From an uncultured Sphingobacteriia bacterium (GTDB taxonomy: Bacteria > Bacteroidota > Bacteroidia > Chitinophagales > Chitinophagaceae), in contig CAMFKK010000001.1 in assembly GCA_945957225.1 (NCBI GenBank), positions 1-59,744 of the forward strand: a DNA stretch of 59,744 nucleotides, in the 5' to 3' direction. Shown piece after piece: positions 27,271 to 34,852 of this stretch. The notes under the pieces were generated by a model. It made no database searches. It saw only the letters and a list, made by a program, of their open reading frames with translations, and had not been told where the DNA came from. The stretch's first letter is position 1. Every line of letters begins with the position of its first letter. The position numbers and the translations under genes were made by a program.

Positions 27271-27297
27271 AAAAGCTCGGGTAACCGGGCTTTTTTC
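27271..27297 (+). terminator. Intrinsic terminator after the acyl-CoA ligase
   Basis: 10-bp stem AAAAGCTCGG / CCGGGCTTTT (one U-G pair) with a GTAA loop, continuing into further T residues, 20 bases after the stop codon. Confidence 0.9.
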
Positions 27298-27308
27298 TTG
27301 TTAAGACC

Positions 27309-27342
27309 TTGAATGGTTCTTGCTTTTGAATGTTTATATTTG
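27309..27342 (+). promoter_or_regulatory. Promoter of the M20 amidohydrolase gene
   Basis: TTG at 27309-27311, a 23-base spacer and TATATTTG at 27335-27342, a full match to the -7 consensus TAnnTTTG, ending 23 bases before the start codon at 27366. An in-frame ATG at 27330 lies inside the promoter and is rejected as a start. Confidence 0.65.
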
Positions 27343-27365
27343 AGAAAAGCCTAAATTTTTTATCC

Positions 27366-28976
27366 ATGTACAAAAAAATCTCAGCCACCGTTTTTTTTGC
27401 CTGCTTGTTTCAGATGCTGATGGCTCAACCAAAAGCCATTCCAACACCACAAGTAGAAGCCATTAAAAAAGAAGTCTTAACCAGTGTTGCTGGAAAAGAA
27501 AAAGCCGTACAAGAAATGGTAGACATGGTGTTTAGTTATGGAGAATTGGGTTTTCAAGAAATTGAAACCTCAAAATACCTCACTGGCATTTTAGAGAAAA
27601 ACGGATTTACTATTGAACGTGGCATTGCGGGTATTCCCACTGCGTGGATGGCCAAATGGGGTAATGGAAGTCCGGTGATTGCCTTGGGGTCAGACGTTGA
27701 TTGTATTCCCAAAGCTTCACAAAAACCTGGTGTAGCTTATAAAGACCCCATTGTAGAAGGAGCACCCGGACATGGTGAGGGACATAATTCTGGACAAGCC
27801 GTAATCATTTTTGCTGCTATTGCAGCCAAAGAAGCTATGATCAAAAACAAGATTCCCGGAACACTTTTGATCTGGCCAGGGATTGCAGAGGAACTGGTTG
27901 GTAGTAAAGCTTGGTATATCCGTGATGGTTATTTTAAAAATGTAGACGCTTGTATATTCACCCATGTGAGTGGAGATTTTGGTTGCGACTATGGAGACAA
28001 TGGGAACAATGGATTGGTATCTGTGAAATTTTCTTTTGAAGGAGATGCGGCACACGCAGCTGGCGCACCATGGAGGGGTAAGAGTGCATTGGATGCTGTA
28101 GAGCTGATGGATATTGGTTGGAATTTTAAACGCGAACATTTAAAACCCACTCAGCGTTCGCATTATGTGATTACAGATGGCGGTGATCAACCCAATGTGA
28201 TTCCATCTAAAGCCAGTGTCTGGTATTATTTTAGAGAAAGAACTTATGACGATATTCAAAACATGTATGATGCTGGCATCCGGATTGCCAAAGGCGCAGC
28301 CATGATGACAGAGACCAATATGAAGTACCAAATTTTAGGTACTGCTTGGCCAGGACATTTCAACAAAGCATTGGCACAAGCATTGCATGCCAATATTCAA
28401 AAAGTGGGATTGCCTGAGTGGTCAGAAGCAGATCAGCAAATGGCTAGGGCTGTTCAAAAATTAGTAGAAGCTCCCAAGAAAGATAATGCCGGAAGAGAAA
28501 TCAATGGATTGAGAAATAAGATTGATACCCTAAAAGGTTCTGTACCATTTTCAATGGGTGGTGGCTCTGATGATATTGCCGATATTTCTTGGAACCTACC
28601 TACCATTGTGCTAAGGTATCCTGCAAATATACCCGGCACCAAGGGACACCATTGGGCCGATGCCATTGCCATGGCTACACCCATTGCACACAAAGGTTCA
28701 TTAGCTGGCGCAAAAGCCACAGCACTCACTTTAATTGACCTCTTTACCAATCCCAAAGTATTGGCAGATGCTAAAGATTATTTTACCAATGTGCAGACAA
28801 AGGATATCAAATACAAACCATTTATATCTGCAACAGACCCCCCTGCTATCTACTTAAACAAGGAGATCATGGGTCAGTATCGCGAGCAGATGAAACCTTT
28901 TTATTATGACCCTTCAAAGTATGGTACTTATCTAGAACAACTTGGAATCAAATATCCAACCGTCGAGAAAAAATAG
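27366..28976 (+). CDS. Secreted M20 family amidohydrolase (AbgB-like)
   Basis: 536 residues from the ATG at 27366, with a signal peptide ending LMAQ. The M20 metallo-hydrolase signature is visible: GSDVDCIP, APGHGEGHNSGQA (metal ligand and acidic base region), WPGIAEELVGSKAWYIRDGYF, CIFTHVSG, a lid domain with GDAAHAAGAPWRGKSALDAVELM, and a late GGGSDDIADISWNLPTIVLRYP with PGTKGHHWADA. The length and these blocks fit aminobenzoyl-glutamate utilisation protein B (AbgB), which cleaves p-aminobenzoyl-glutamate or similar N-acyl amino acids. The signal peptide puts it in the periplasm, unlike cytosolic AbgB of E. coli. The substrate is an inference. Confidence 0.9.
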   Translation: MYKKISATVFFACLFQMLMAQPKAIPTPQVEAIKKEVLTSVAGKEKAVQEMVDMVFSYGELGFQEIETSKYLTGILEKNGFTIERGIAGIPTAWMAKWGNGSPVIALGSDVDCIPKASQKPGVAYKDPIVEGAPGHGEGHNSGQAVIIFAAIAAKEAMIKNKIPGTLLIWPGIAEELVGSKAWYIRDGYFKNVDACIFTHVSGDFGCDYGDNGNNGLVSVKFSFEGDAAHAAGAPWRGKSALDAVELMDIGWNFKREHLKPTQRSHYVITDGGDQPNVIPSKASVWYYFRERTYDDIQNMYDAGIRIAKGAAMMTETNMKYQILGTAWPGHFNKALAQALHANIQKVGLPEWSEADQQMARAVQKLVEAPKKDNAGREINGLRNKIDTLKGSVPFSMGGGSDDIADISWNLPTIVLRYPANIPGTKGHHWADAIAMATPIAHKGSLAGAKATALTLIDLFTNPKVLADAKDYFTNVQTKDIKYKPFISATDPPAIYLNKEIMGQYREQMKPFYYDPSKYGTYLEQLGIKYPTVEKK

Positions 28977-28997
28977 AATAGTTAAAAAGCAGAAAAT

Positions 28998-29029
28998 AAA
29001 AATGCCTCTGAATTTTCAGAGGCATTTTT
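28998..29029. terminator. Bidirectional intrinsic terminator
   Basis: Perfect 14-bp stem AAAAATGCCTCTGA / TCAGAGGCATTTTT with the 4-base loop ATTT. It lies between the convergent M20 and amidohydrolase genes, with A and T tracts on each side, so it can end transcripts from both strands. Confidence 0.95.
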
Positions 29030-29048
29030 AAATAAAGCCAGTTAGTTC

Positions 29049-29090
29049 TTCACTCTTCACTCTTCACTCTTCACTCTTCACTCTTCACTC
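29049..29090. repeat. 6-unit heptamer tandem repeat (TTCACTC)6
   Basis: Six perfect TTCACTC units. The array ends exactly one base before the stop codon of the minus-strand amidohydrolase (complement of 29091-29093). In the sense of that gene the sequence is TAA followed by GAGTGAA units. Unit, strand and position match the 30-unit array at 13201-13410. Confidence 0.97.
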
Positions 29091-30683
29091 TTATTCTATT
29101 CCCGGTTGTTTTAATTGCCAACTAGTTTTCTTTTTTTCTGCGTCTACAATGGCTTGAACATCGGCCAATAATTTTTTTGCATCATAGACAATGCCATCTT
29201 TAATGGTGTATTGCACACCACCAGTTCTAACAATTTTATTCTCACCCGTTAATTCAATAGCACCGGTTCCATAAAGCACTTGTAAGTTTTTGAGTGGATT
29301 GGCATTGACAATGGCAAGGTCAGCCAGCTTACCCACTTCAACGGTTCCTAAATCTTTTTCAACACCTAGTGCCTGAGCGCCATAGAGTGTAGCAGACCTA
29401 ATTACTTCAAGAGGATGAAAACCTGCTTCACGCATCAGTTCTAATTCACGGATATATCCAAATCCATAGGTTTGATAAATGTATCCATTGTCAGAACCTG
29501 TAGTTACCCTACCACCACGATTTTTGTATTCATTGATAAAAGTCATCCATAAACGATAATTATTTTTCCATTCTACTTCTTGTTCGGTTCCCCAGTTTAC
29601 CCAATAAGATCCATGTGATTGCAATGAGGGTTCAAAGAATTTCCAAAGTGATGGAAGGGTATATTTTTCATGCCATTCAGCCCTGCGTGCCCTATGCAAA
29701 TCTCTGTTTGCGTCATAGATATTGAAAGTAGGATCTAGCGTAAAATCTAAGGCTAACAATTCATCCATTACTTTATTCCAGTGTGGTGTGTATGGCGCTG
29801 CTGCTTGTTTCCATAATTTACCCGCTTCCTCAAATCTATTTTGTTCACTGTTATAATTATAGTCTACAGGAAACTGTTGTACGGTTTTGTCTGTGAATAA
29901 AGCTTCTGGTAAACCATACCAATGCTCCATACTGGTCATACCAGCTTTGGCAGAACTTAACACGTTCCATCTTGCAACATCGGTTTGTGCGTGGTGTGCG
30001 CAAGAACGTAGTCCTAGTTTTTTATTTTCTCTAATAGCTGCGTCCATGACTTCTGGAGAAGCCCCAAAGAACTTGATACCGTCTGCACCATTCTTGGCAT
30101 TTTGTTGCACCCAAGCCCTTGCTTGTTCTGCATTGGCAATAGGGGTTGGACTACCCATTCCAAAAGCGGTATAAGCAAAAATGCGTGGAGCCGTAATGCT
30201 ATTGGCGGCAGATTTTCTTTTTTGGTCCAATACCCAATCAAGGCCGTTACCGGCCGATGGGTCTCTAATGGTGGTAATGCCATGGGCCATCCATAATTTA
30301 AACACGTATTCAGCTGGAGTACCCTGTTCTCTTCCACCAATATGACCGTGCATGTCTATAAAGCCAGGCATGGCATACATGCCTTCACAGTTTAATTCTT
30401 TGCCCCCTTCTTTAAGAGCGGGTCTGCGCGCTGGATTAATTTTTCCATTTGGATTTCCAAGGGAGGCAATTTGTACAATCTTATTTTTTTCAATCACAAT
30501 ATCTACTGGACCATAAGCTGGTGCTCCTGTTCCATTGATGAGTGTTACGCTACGTATAATGAGTTGGGAATACTGACCATCACCTTCTTTTCTATCAGGT
30601 GCTTTTTGAATCTGGGCCATTAGAGCAATAGAGATGGAGCATAAGATGCCAATAAGCATCCCGCAATAAATTTTGTTACGCAT
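29091..30683 (-). CDS. Secreted amidohydrolase (imidazolonepropionase-like)
   Basis: 530 residues from the ATG whose complement is 30681-30683 (MRNKIYCG); the frame is open further to 30740 but that would overlap the next gene and precede the signal peptide (ends ALMAQ). Amidohydrolase-superfamily TIM barrel: an N-terminal small beta domain, GFIDMHGHIGG (metal-binding HxH), GITTIRDPSAGNG, GADGIKFFGA, RSCAHHAQTD, MTSMEHWYG, RVTTGSDNGY (catalytic Asp) and C-terminal LGTVEVGKLADLAIVNANPL. Such exported enzymes hydrolyse amides, cyclic dipeptides or similar bonds; the substrate is unknown. Its stop codon TAA directly abuts the 6-unit heptamer array. The gene upstream ends 29 bases before its start. 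Confidence 0.88.
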   Translation of the reverse strand: MRNKIYCGMLIGILCSISIALMAQIQKAPDRKEGDGQYSQLIIRSVTLINGTGAPAYGPVDIVIEKNKIVQIASLGNPNGKINPARRPALKEGGKELNCEGMYAMPGFIDMHGHIGGREQGTPAEYVFKLWMAHGITTIRDPSAGNGLDWVLDQKRKSAANSITAPRIFAYTAFGMGSPTPIANAEQARAWVQQNAKNGADGIKFFGASPEVMDAAIRENKKLGLRSCAHHAQTDVARWNVLSSAKAGMTSMEHWYGLPEALFTDKTVQQFPVDYNYNSEQNRFEEAGKLWKQAAAPYTPHWNKVMDELLALDFTLDPTFNIYDANRDLHRARRAEWHEKYTLPSLWKFFEPSLQSHGSYWVNWGTEQEVEWKNNYRLWMTFINEYKNRGGRVTTGSDNGYIYQTYGFGYIRELELMREAGFHPLEVIRSATLYGAQALGVEKDLGTVEVGKLADLAIVNANPLKNLQVLYGTGAIELTGENKIVRTGGVQYTIKDGIVYDAKKLLADVQAIVDAEKKKTSWQLKQPGIE

Positions 30684-30712
30684 AGCAGTTGTTTGTGGCT
30701 TGAATATCGGTA

Positions 30713-32290
30713 TTATTCTACAATGGGTGTGCTCCTGCACTGGTTTTTCTTCCTAGATTCTAAGAACTTATTTCTGATAACCGTTTGAACCGGTATCCCC
30801 GAGATCTTGCTTTCTAACCAAGAAATAATATCTAGATACATAAAGGCCCTTGTTTCTAATGGATCGTGTTCCAGCTCTTTTAGTTTGGCCAATAATTTTT
30901 CAAAAGCAGGTTTGAATTCTTGATTTTGTAATCGGAAACTCTTTTTTACAAAATCAAAAACAGCTAGTTCTACTGTACTTAGGTTTTCCATTTTGTACAT
31001 GAAACGATACACGTTTTTAAGTAGGTATTCCAAGAGGTTAAAATTGCCCAATTCATAATGCGCAATCAAGTGTAACAATCTAGCATAGCACTGCAAATCC
31101 GTTCTTAGGTCAACTTTCCAGTTGATAATCTTGTTCAAATAATCAATGCTTTTGTCGTGGTTGCCGCTGCCAAAATAAAGTGAAGCTATCTTATAATAGA
31201 AAACCAATACCCGATGCCTGTCTAGGTACAATTCGTATTCTTTGAGTTTGGATTCTATATAGGGCACATCGGCCAAGCCATCTGTAAATGTACCTTCTAG
31301 AAAATGCCCGTTTAATTTAGATATTTGCAAATAGACAAAAACCTGAATTAGGTTATTTTGATTTGCTAGTACAATGGGTGTTTGAGAAAATGCTTCAAAT
31401 TGTGCAATGGTCTCTTTGAATTTTTGATAGTTTTTCAAGTCAAAATGCGCACCCATTAAATTGTGCATGCCCTTGATATAATGGGCGGTTTCCACTTCTA
31501 TCATCCTTGGCTCGGCCTGAAACAGATCTACCCATTTTTGACAATATCTATAATAACCAATCAGGTCCTGAGTAATAAATGCATGCCAACAATAGCACTG
31601 ATATCTATACAAGCGTTCATAGAAACCCTTGGCATTTTTGGAGGCCTCAATCACAGAATTATTGAAAAATCGGTTCAATTCTTCCGTGTCCTTGCTATTT
31701 CTGGCCAGCCCATTTTTGATATACCAACTATATAATTGCAAGGAAAGATTGGACAAAGCCCCAATCATGGTCAAACGCTGATTGGTTTCTTCTACATCGG
31801 CAGCTAATTTGTCTGCACGGTCTTGCATACTCCTAGTAATATGTAGACTTTCTATGTTCTTTTCTAGGAATAGGGCTTGCAAAAGGTAAGTAACCTGGTT
31901 ATTGGCCTTGGCTAGATCCTTGATCTTCTCCAAAATCCGCAAACTCTGGTAGTAAAGCCCTTTATTATACAGTATTCGTGCAAAATCAAGCTGTTCGTGT
32001 AGCTGAAGGTCAATATTGTCTTCTTGTTTTAATAACCTTAAACTGGCCAAAACCTCCTTATAGAGATGGGCTTTTAGGTTGGATAATTGCTGTTTTTGAA
32101 TACCTGGGGTCTTTTTTAGGAGCAATTCCTCGTCATATTCCTCCATTTTGTCCAATGCATCAAACAATTGGGTGATTTTCAGGTCTGAGGAACCTGTGTT
32201 CCGGGTCACGTAAAGCTTGAAATTCCGCTTTTCCGACCTTTCCAAGGACTGGACCAATAAAAATAAGGCGTCGGTAGAACGGTTAGGCAT
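30713..32290 (-). CDS. TPR-like helical protein of unknown function
   Basis: 525 residues, no signal peptide, almost entirely predicted helix. The N-terminus (LFLLVQSLERSEKRNFKLYV ... LFDALDKMEEYDEELLLKK ... QQLSNLKAHLYKEVLASLRLL) is followed by helix pairs with TPR-like spacing (LDFARILYNKGLYYQSLRILEKIKDLAKANNQ; KIASLYFGSGNHDKSIDYLNKIINW; LLHLIAHYELGNFNLLEYLLKNVYRFMYK). I recognise it only as a conserved Bacteroidota-type hypothetical. Probably the first gene of a two-gene unit with the amidohydrolase (29-base gap). Function not assignable. Confidence 0.75.
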   Translation of the reverse strand: MPNRSTDALFLLVQSLERSEKRNFKLYVTRNTGSSDLKITQLFDALDKMEEYDEELLLKKTPGIQKQQLSNLKAHLYKEVLASLRLLKQEDNIDLQLHEQLDFARILYNKGLYYQSLRILEKIKDLAKANNQVTYLLQALFLEKNIESLHITRSMQDRADKLAADVEETNQRLTMIGALSNLSLQLYSWYIKNGLARNSKDTEELNRFFNNSVIEASKNAKGFYERLYRYQCYCWHAFITQDLIGYYRYCQKWVDLFQAEPRMIEVETAHYIKGMHNLMGAHFDLKNYQKFKETIAQFEAFSQTPIVLANQNNLIQVFVYLQISKLNGHFLEGTFTDGLADVPYIESKLKEYELYLDRHRVLVFYYKIASLYFGSGNHDKSIDYLNKIINWKVDLRTDLQCYARLLHLIAHYELGNFNLLEYLLKNVYRFMYKMENLSTVELAVFDFVKKSFRLQNQEFKPAFEKLLAKLKELEHDPLETRAFMYLDIISWLESKISGIPVQTVIRNKFLESRKKNQCRSTPIVE

Positions 32291-32403
32291 CGTATTTTTT
32301 TATTCCTAAAATCCAGTAACAGTAAGGCTTTCAGCAAATATAAGACTATTTGACCAGTGTAAAACCACCCCTATTTTGATCTTTCTTAGAGTTGGGGGCT
32401 CAC

Positions 32404-32471
32404 TATATTCGAAAATGGCAGGTTCCCATTTTGTTGTTAAAGGCAATCGATGACAAAAATAGGAGCCTGCC
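32404..32471 (+). promoter_or_regulatory. leuA promoter element and 5' UTR hairpin
   Basis: TATATTCG at 32404-32411 is a near-consensus -7 element, 19 bases after a weak CTTT. A long hairpin starts a few bases later, about where transcription would begin. GGCAGGTTCC (32417-32426) pairs with GGAGCCTGCC (32462-32471) over 10 bp with one G-U pair, and inside it ATTTTGT (32428-32434) can pair with an ACAAAA run near 32453. The hairpin ends 22 bases before the start codon. A 12-codon ORF inside it has no Leu codons, so leader-peptide attenuation is not supported here. Function as a cis-regulatory RNA is an inference. Confidence 0.5.
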
Positions 32472-32493
32472 TTCTTAACAAAAATCAGTGTTC

Positions 32494-33660
32494 ATGAGTG
32501 AGAAGGTCTTCATATTCGATACCACATTACGCGACGGGGAACAAGTACCCGGTTGTAAGCTAAATACCAAAGAAAAACTGGATTTGGCCTTGCAATTGGA
32601 AGCCTTGGGTGTTGATATCATTGAAGCAGGGTTCCCCATTTCTAGCCCGGGCGATTTTGAATCAGTGACCCAGATTTCTAAAGCTATAACCAATGCTACG
32701 GTATGCGGTTTGAGCCGAGCGGTTCAAAAAGACATTGAAGTAGCGGCACAGGCTTTAAAATTTGCCAAAAGACCAAGGATTCATACGGGAATTGGTACTT
32801 CCGATTTTCATATCAAGAGTAAATTCAACTCAAACAGAGAGGATATTCTAGCAAGGGCCATTCAGTGTGTTAAATGGGCTAGAAATTTCACAGATGACGT
32901 GGAATTTTATGCCGAAGATGCAGGAAGAACCGATAATGATTACCTAGCACGCGTGGTAGAAGCTGTGATAAAAGCAGGCGCTACCGTGGTGAATATTCCG
33001 GATACTACTGGCTATTGCTTACCATACCAATACGGGGAAAAAATTGCTTACCTGGTTAACAATGTTGCCAACATTGACAAAGCAATCATTTCTTGCCATT
33101 GCCATAATGACCTTGGATTGGCCACTGCCAACAGCATTGCTGGCGTGATTAGCGGTGCAAGACAAATTGAGTGTACCATTAACGGCTTGGGCGAGCGCGC
33201 AGGCAATACTTCTTTGGAAGAAGTAGTGATGGTGATTGAACAACACAAACACTTAGGGTTCCATACGGGTATTAATCATAAGCAGCTCTATCCAATAAGT
33301 AGGGAGGTGTCTGATGTAATGCGTATGCCGGTGCAACCAAATAAAGCCATTGTTGGTTCCAATGCTTTCTCACATTCTTCTGGTATTCACCAAGACGGAT
33401 TTTTGAAAGACGCCACCACTTATGAAATCATCAACCCAGAACAAGTAGGTGCGGGTTCGAGTAAAATTGTACTAACTGCCAGAAGCGGTAGAAGTGCATT
33501 GGCACATCGTTTACAAAAAATTGGATACCAGTTTAACAGAAACGATATTGATTTTTTATACGAAAAATTCTTGCAAGTAGCAGATAAGAAAAAAGAAGTG
33601 GAAGAGGATGACTTGCACCAGCTAGCAAAGGCATATATGCCTGAGTTGGCCACTAACTAG
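32494..33660 (+). CDS. leuA: 2-isopropylmalate synthase, short form
   Basis: 388 residues from the ATG at 32494; a GTG at 32488 is also open. Condenses acetyl-CoA with 2-ketoisovalerate, the first committed step to leucine. HMGL-like TIM barrel: FDTTLRDGEQVPG, GVDIIEAGFPISSPGDFE, CGLSRA, FYAEDAGRTD, NIPDTTGYCLP, SCHCHNDLGLATANS (metal-binding HxH) and NGLGERAGNTSLEEVVM, then NAFSHSSGIHQDGFLK. The protein stops near the end of the accessory region and lacks the C-terminal LeuA allosteric domain of enzymes of about 500 residues, so classical leucine feedback inhibition may be absent. Homocitrate or citramalate synthase is a less likely alternative; the adjacent ilv operon favours leuA. leuB, leuC and leuD are not in the window. 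Confidence 0.9.
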   Translation: MSEKVFIFDTTLRDGEQVPGCKLNTKEKLDLALQLEALGVDIIEAGFPISSPGDFESVTQISKAITNATVCGLSRAVQKDIEVAAQALKFAKRPRIHTGIGTSDFHIKSKFNSNREDILARAIQCVKWARNFTDDVEFYAEDAGRTDNDYLARVVEAVIKAGATVVNIPDTTGYCLPYQYGEKIAYLVNNVANIDKAIISCHCHNDLGLATANSIAGVISGARQIECTINGLGERAGNTSLEEVVMVIEQHKHLGFHTGINHKQLYPISREVSDVMRMPVQPNKAIVGSNAFSHSSGIHQDGFLKDATTYEIINPEQVGAGSSKIVLTARSGRSALAHRLQKIGYQFNRNDIDFLYEKFLQVADKKKEVEEDDLHQLAKAYMPELATN

Positions 33661-33691
33661 GGTTTTCTCATAAGTATAGTTTTAGTTTTAC

Positions 33692-33718
33692 GCGTGGGGC
33701 TTTTGCCCCGCGCTTTTT
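33692..33718 (+). terminator. Intrinsic terminator after leuA
   Basis: 9-bp stem GCGTGGGGC / GCCCCGCGC (one wobble) with a TTTT loop and five T residues, 31 bases after leuA. It separates leuA from the ilv operon. Confidence 0.93.
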
Positions 33719-33754
33719 AAAAACAGAGTTCTTTTTTTATTCCGGATGATGCAC

Positions 33755-33762
33755 TATATTCG
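33755..33762 (+). promoter_or_regulatory. ilv operon promoter -7 element
   Basis: TATATTCG, identical to the candidate leuA -7 element including the preceding CAC, with TTTT 19 bases upstream (33732-33735). It ends 15 bases before the leader peptide start. The TTTT in place of TTTG makes the -33 weak. Confidence 0.5.
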
Positions 33763-33777
33763 TTGCAAGAACAACCT

Positions 33778-33879
33778 ATGTTACAAAGCAAGAACAATAG
33801 TGTCACTATCATTAGTACCATCATTTTGGAGGTGGTAGTCATTATTATTCCAGCACTGAACGGAGGTTGCGCAAATTGA
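33778..33879 (+). CDS. ilvL: ilv operon leader peptide (attenuation)
   Basis: A 33-codon ORF, ATG at 33778 and TGA at 33877. Fourteen codons are for branched-chain residues: 7 Ile, 4 Val and 3 Leu, concentrated in residues 15-24 (IILEVVVIII). It sits between a promoter element and a strong terminator located just before ilvE, the first gene of the ilv operon. That is the architecture of ribosome-mediated attenuation. The segment VVVIIIP is identical to one in the E. coli IlvL leader as I remember it. When Ile, Val or Leu tRNAs are uncharged, stalling in this run should favour transcription of the operon. The ORF and codon content are seen directly; the mechanism is inferred. Confidence 0.85.
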   Translation: MLQSKNNSVTIISTIILEVVVIIIPALNGGCAN

Positions 33880-33937
33880 TAGTTTAAAAAACCAACTATA
33901 AAAAGCCCCGCCTCCAAAAAGGCGGGGCTTTTGTTTT
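33828..33937 (+). promoter_or_regulatory. ilv attenuator: competing antiterminator and terminator
   Basis: Terminator: 13-bp stem AAAAGCCCCGCCT (33901-33913) / AGGCGGGGCTTTT (33920-33932), loop CCAAAA, then GTTTTT. Its 5' arm and loop contain CCGCCTCC (33908-33915). Two upstream segments can pair with this and open the terminator. GGAGGT at 33862-33867 (leader codons 29-30) gives 6 bp, and GGAGGTGG at 33828-33835 (codons 17-20) gives 8 bp with one wobble. A ribosome stalled on the Ile codons at 33841-33849 would leave 33862-33867 free, forming the antiterminator. A ribosome at the stop codon would cover it, allowing termination. A small 6-bp hairpin also lies at 33879-33899. Confidence 0.8.
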
Positions 33938-33966
33938 TCATCATCCCAAAAAAGAACAAACAGATT

Positions 33967-34845
33967 ATGGCAAATTATTTTAACGAAGACACAATTATCT
34001 ATCTAGACGGGGCTTTTGTAAAAGCAGCCGATACCAAGATGAACCTCTATAGTCAGTCATTGCACTATGGCTTTGCAGTGTTTGAAGGGATCCGCTCTTA
34101 TAGAACAGTATCTGGTGAGACCAAGATTTTCAAAGCAAAGGAACACTATGATCGTTTAAGGGTTTCAGCAGAAACGCTTTCACTTCCTTATGAATATGAT
34201 ACCGATGAACTCATTGCCGCTACTTACAAAGTATTGGCAGAAAATCATCTGCAAGATGCGTATATCCGCCCATTGGTCTATGTGGGAGAGAATATGAGCT
34301 TTAATAAAAACACCAGTGCTCATCTTACTATTCAAGCATGGGAAATGGGTGCTTTTTTGGGTGACAAATTGTTGCGCATCATGACTTCTTTTTTTGAAAG
34401 ACCCAATCCCAAAGGATTTAAAATTCATGCAAAAGCGGCTGGTCATTATGTGAATTCCATTATGGCGTCTCAGGAAGCAAAGTCAATGGGTTATGATGAA
34501 GCGCTCTTGACCGATATGAATGGTTTTGTGGCTGAAGGTCCTGGAGCCAATATGTTTTATGAAAGAGACGGCAAATTATTTACACCTGCCCTGGGTAATA
34601 TTCTACCAGGTATTACAAGGGCCACTGTTTTAGAAATCTGCCAATCCTTATCTATACCTGTTGAAGAAAAATTCTTTACTGTTCAAGATGTTTACGGTGC
34701 GGATGCTGCATTTTATTGTGGCACTGCTGCTGAAGTCATTGGATGGGAAAGTTTAGACGGAAAACCATTTGCTAAAAATTGGAATGATACTTTGAGTCGC
34801 AAAGTGCAACAAGCTTATTCCGCATTGATTGTTGAGAAAAAATAA
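33967..34845 (+). CDS. ilvE: Branched-chain amino-acid aminotransferase
   Basis: 292 residues from the ATG at 33967; upstream in-frame codons lie inside the attenuator. Transaminates the keto acids of Val, Ile and Leu with glutamate. Fold type IV PLP enzyme: YLDGAFVKAADTKMNLYSQSLHYGFAVFEGIRSY, YIRPLVYVG, IHAKAAGHYVNSIMASQEAKSMGYDEALLTD (catalytic Lys in this block), VAEGPGANMFYERDGKLFTPALG.ILPGITR and FYCGTAAEVIGWESLDG. First structural gene of the ilv operon; ilvD starts 7 bases after its stop. Confidence 0.95.
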   Translation: MANYFNEDTIIYLDGAFVKAADTKMNLYSQSLHYGFAVFEGIRSYRTVSGETKIFKAKEHYDRLRVSAETLSLPYEYDTDELIAATYKVLAENHLQDAYIRPLVYVGENMSFNKNTSAHLTIQAWEMGAFLGDKLLRIMTSFFERPNPKGFKIHAKAAGHYVNSIMASQEAKSMGYDEALLTDMNGFVAEGPGANMFYERDGKLFTPALGNILPGITRATVLEICQSLSIPVEEKFFTVQDVYGADAAFYCGTAAEVIGWESLDGKPFAKNWNDTLSRKVQQAYSALIVEKK

Positions 34846-34852
34846 ACTGAAG

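Noticed and set aside
32415..32450. Leader peptide for leuA
   Set aside because: The 12-codon ORF has two Val and no Leu codons, so it does not fit leucine attenuation.
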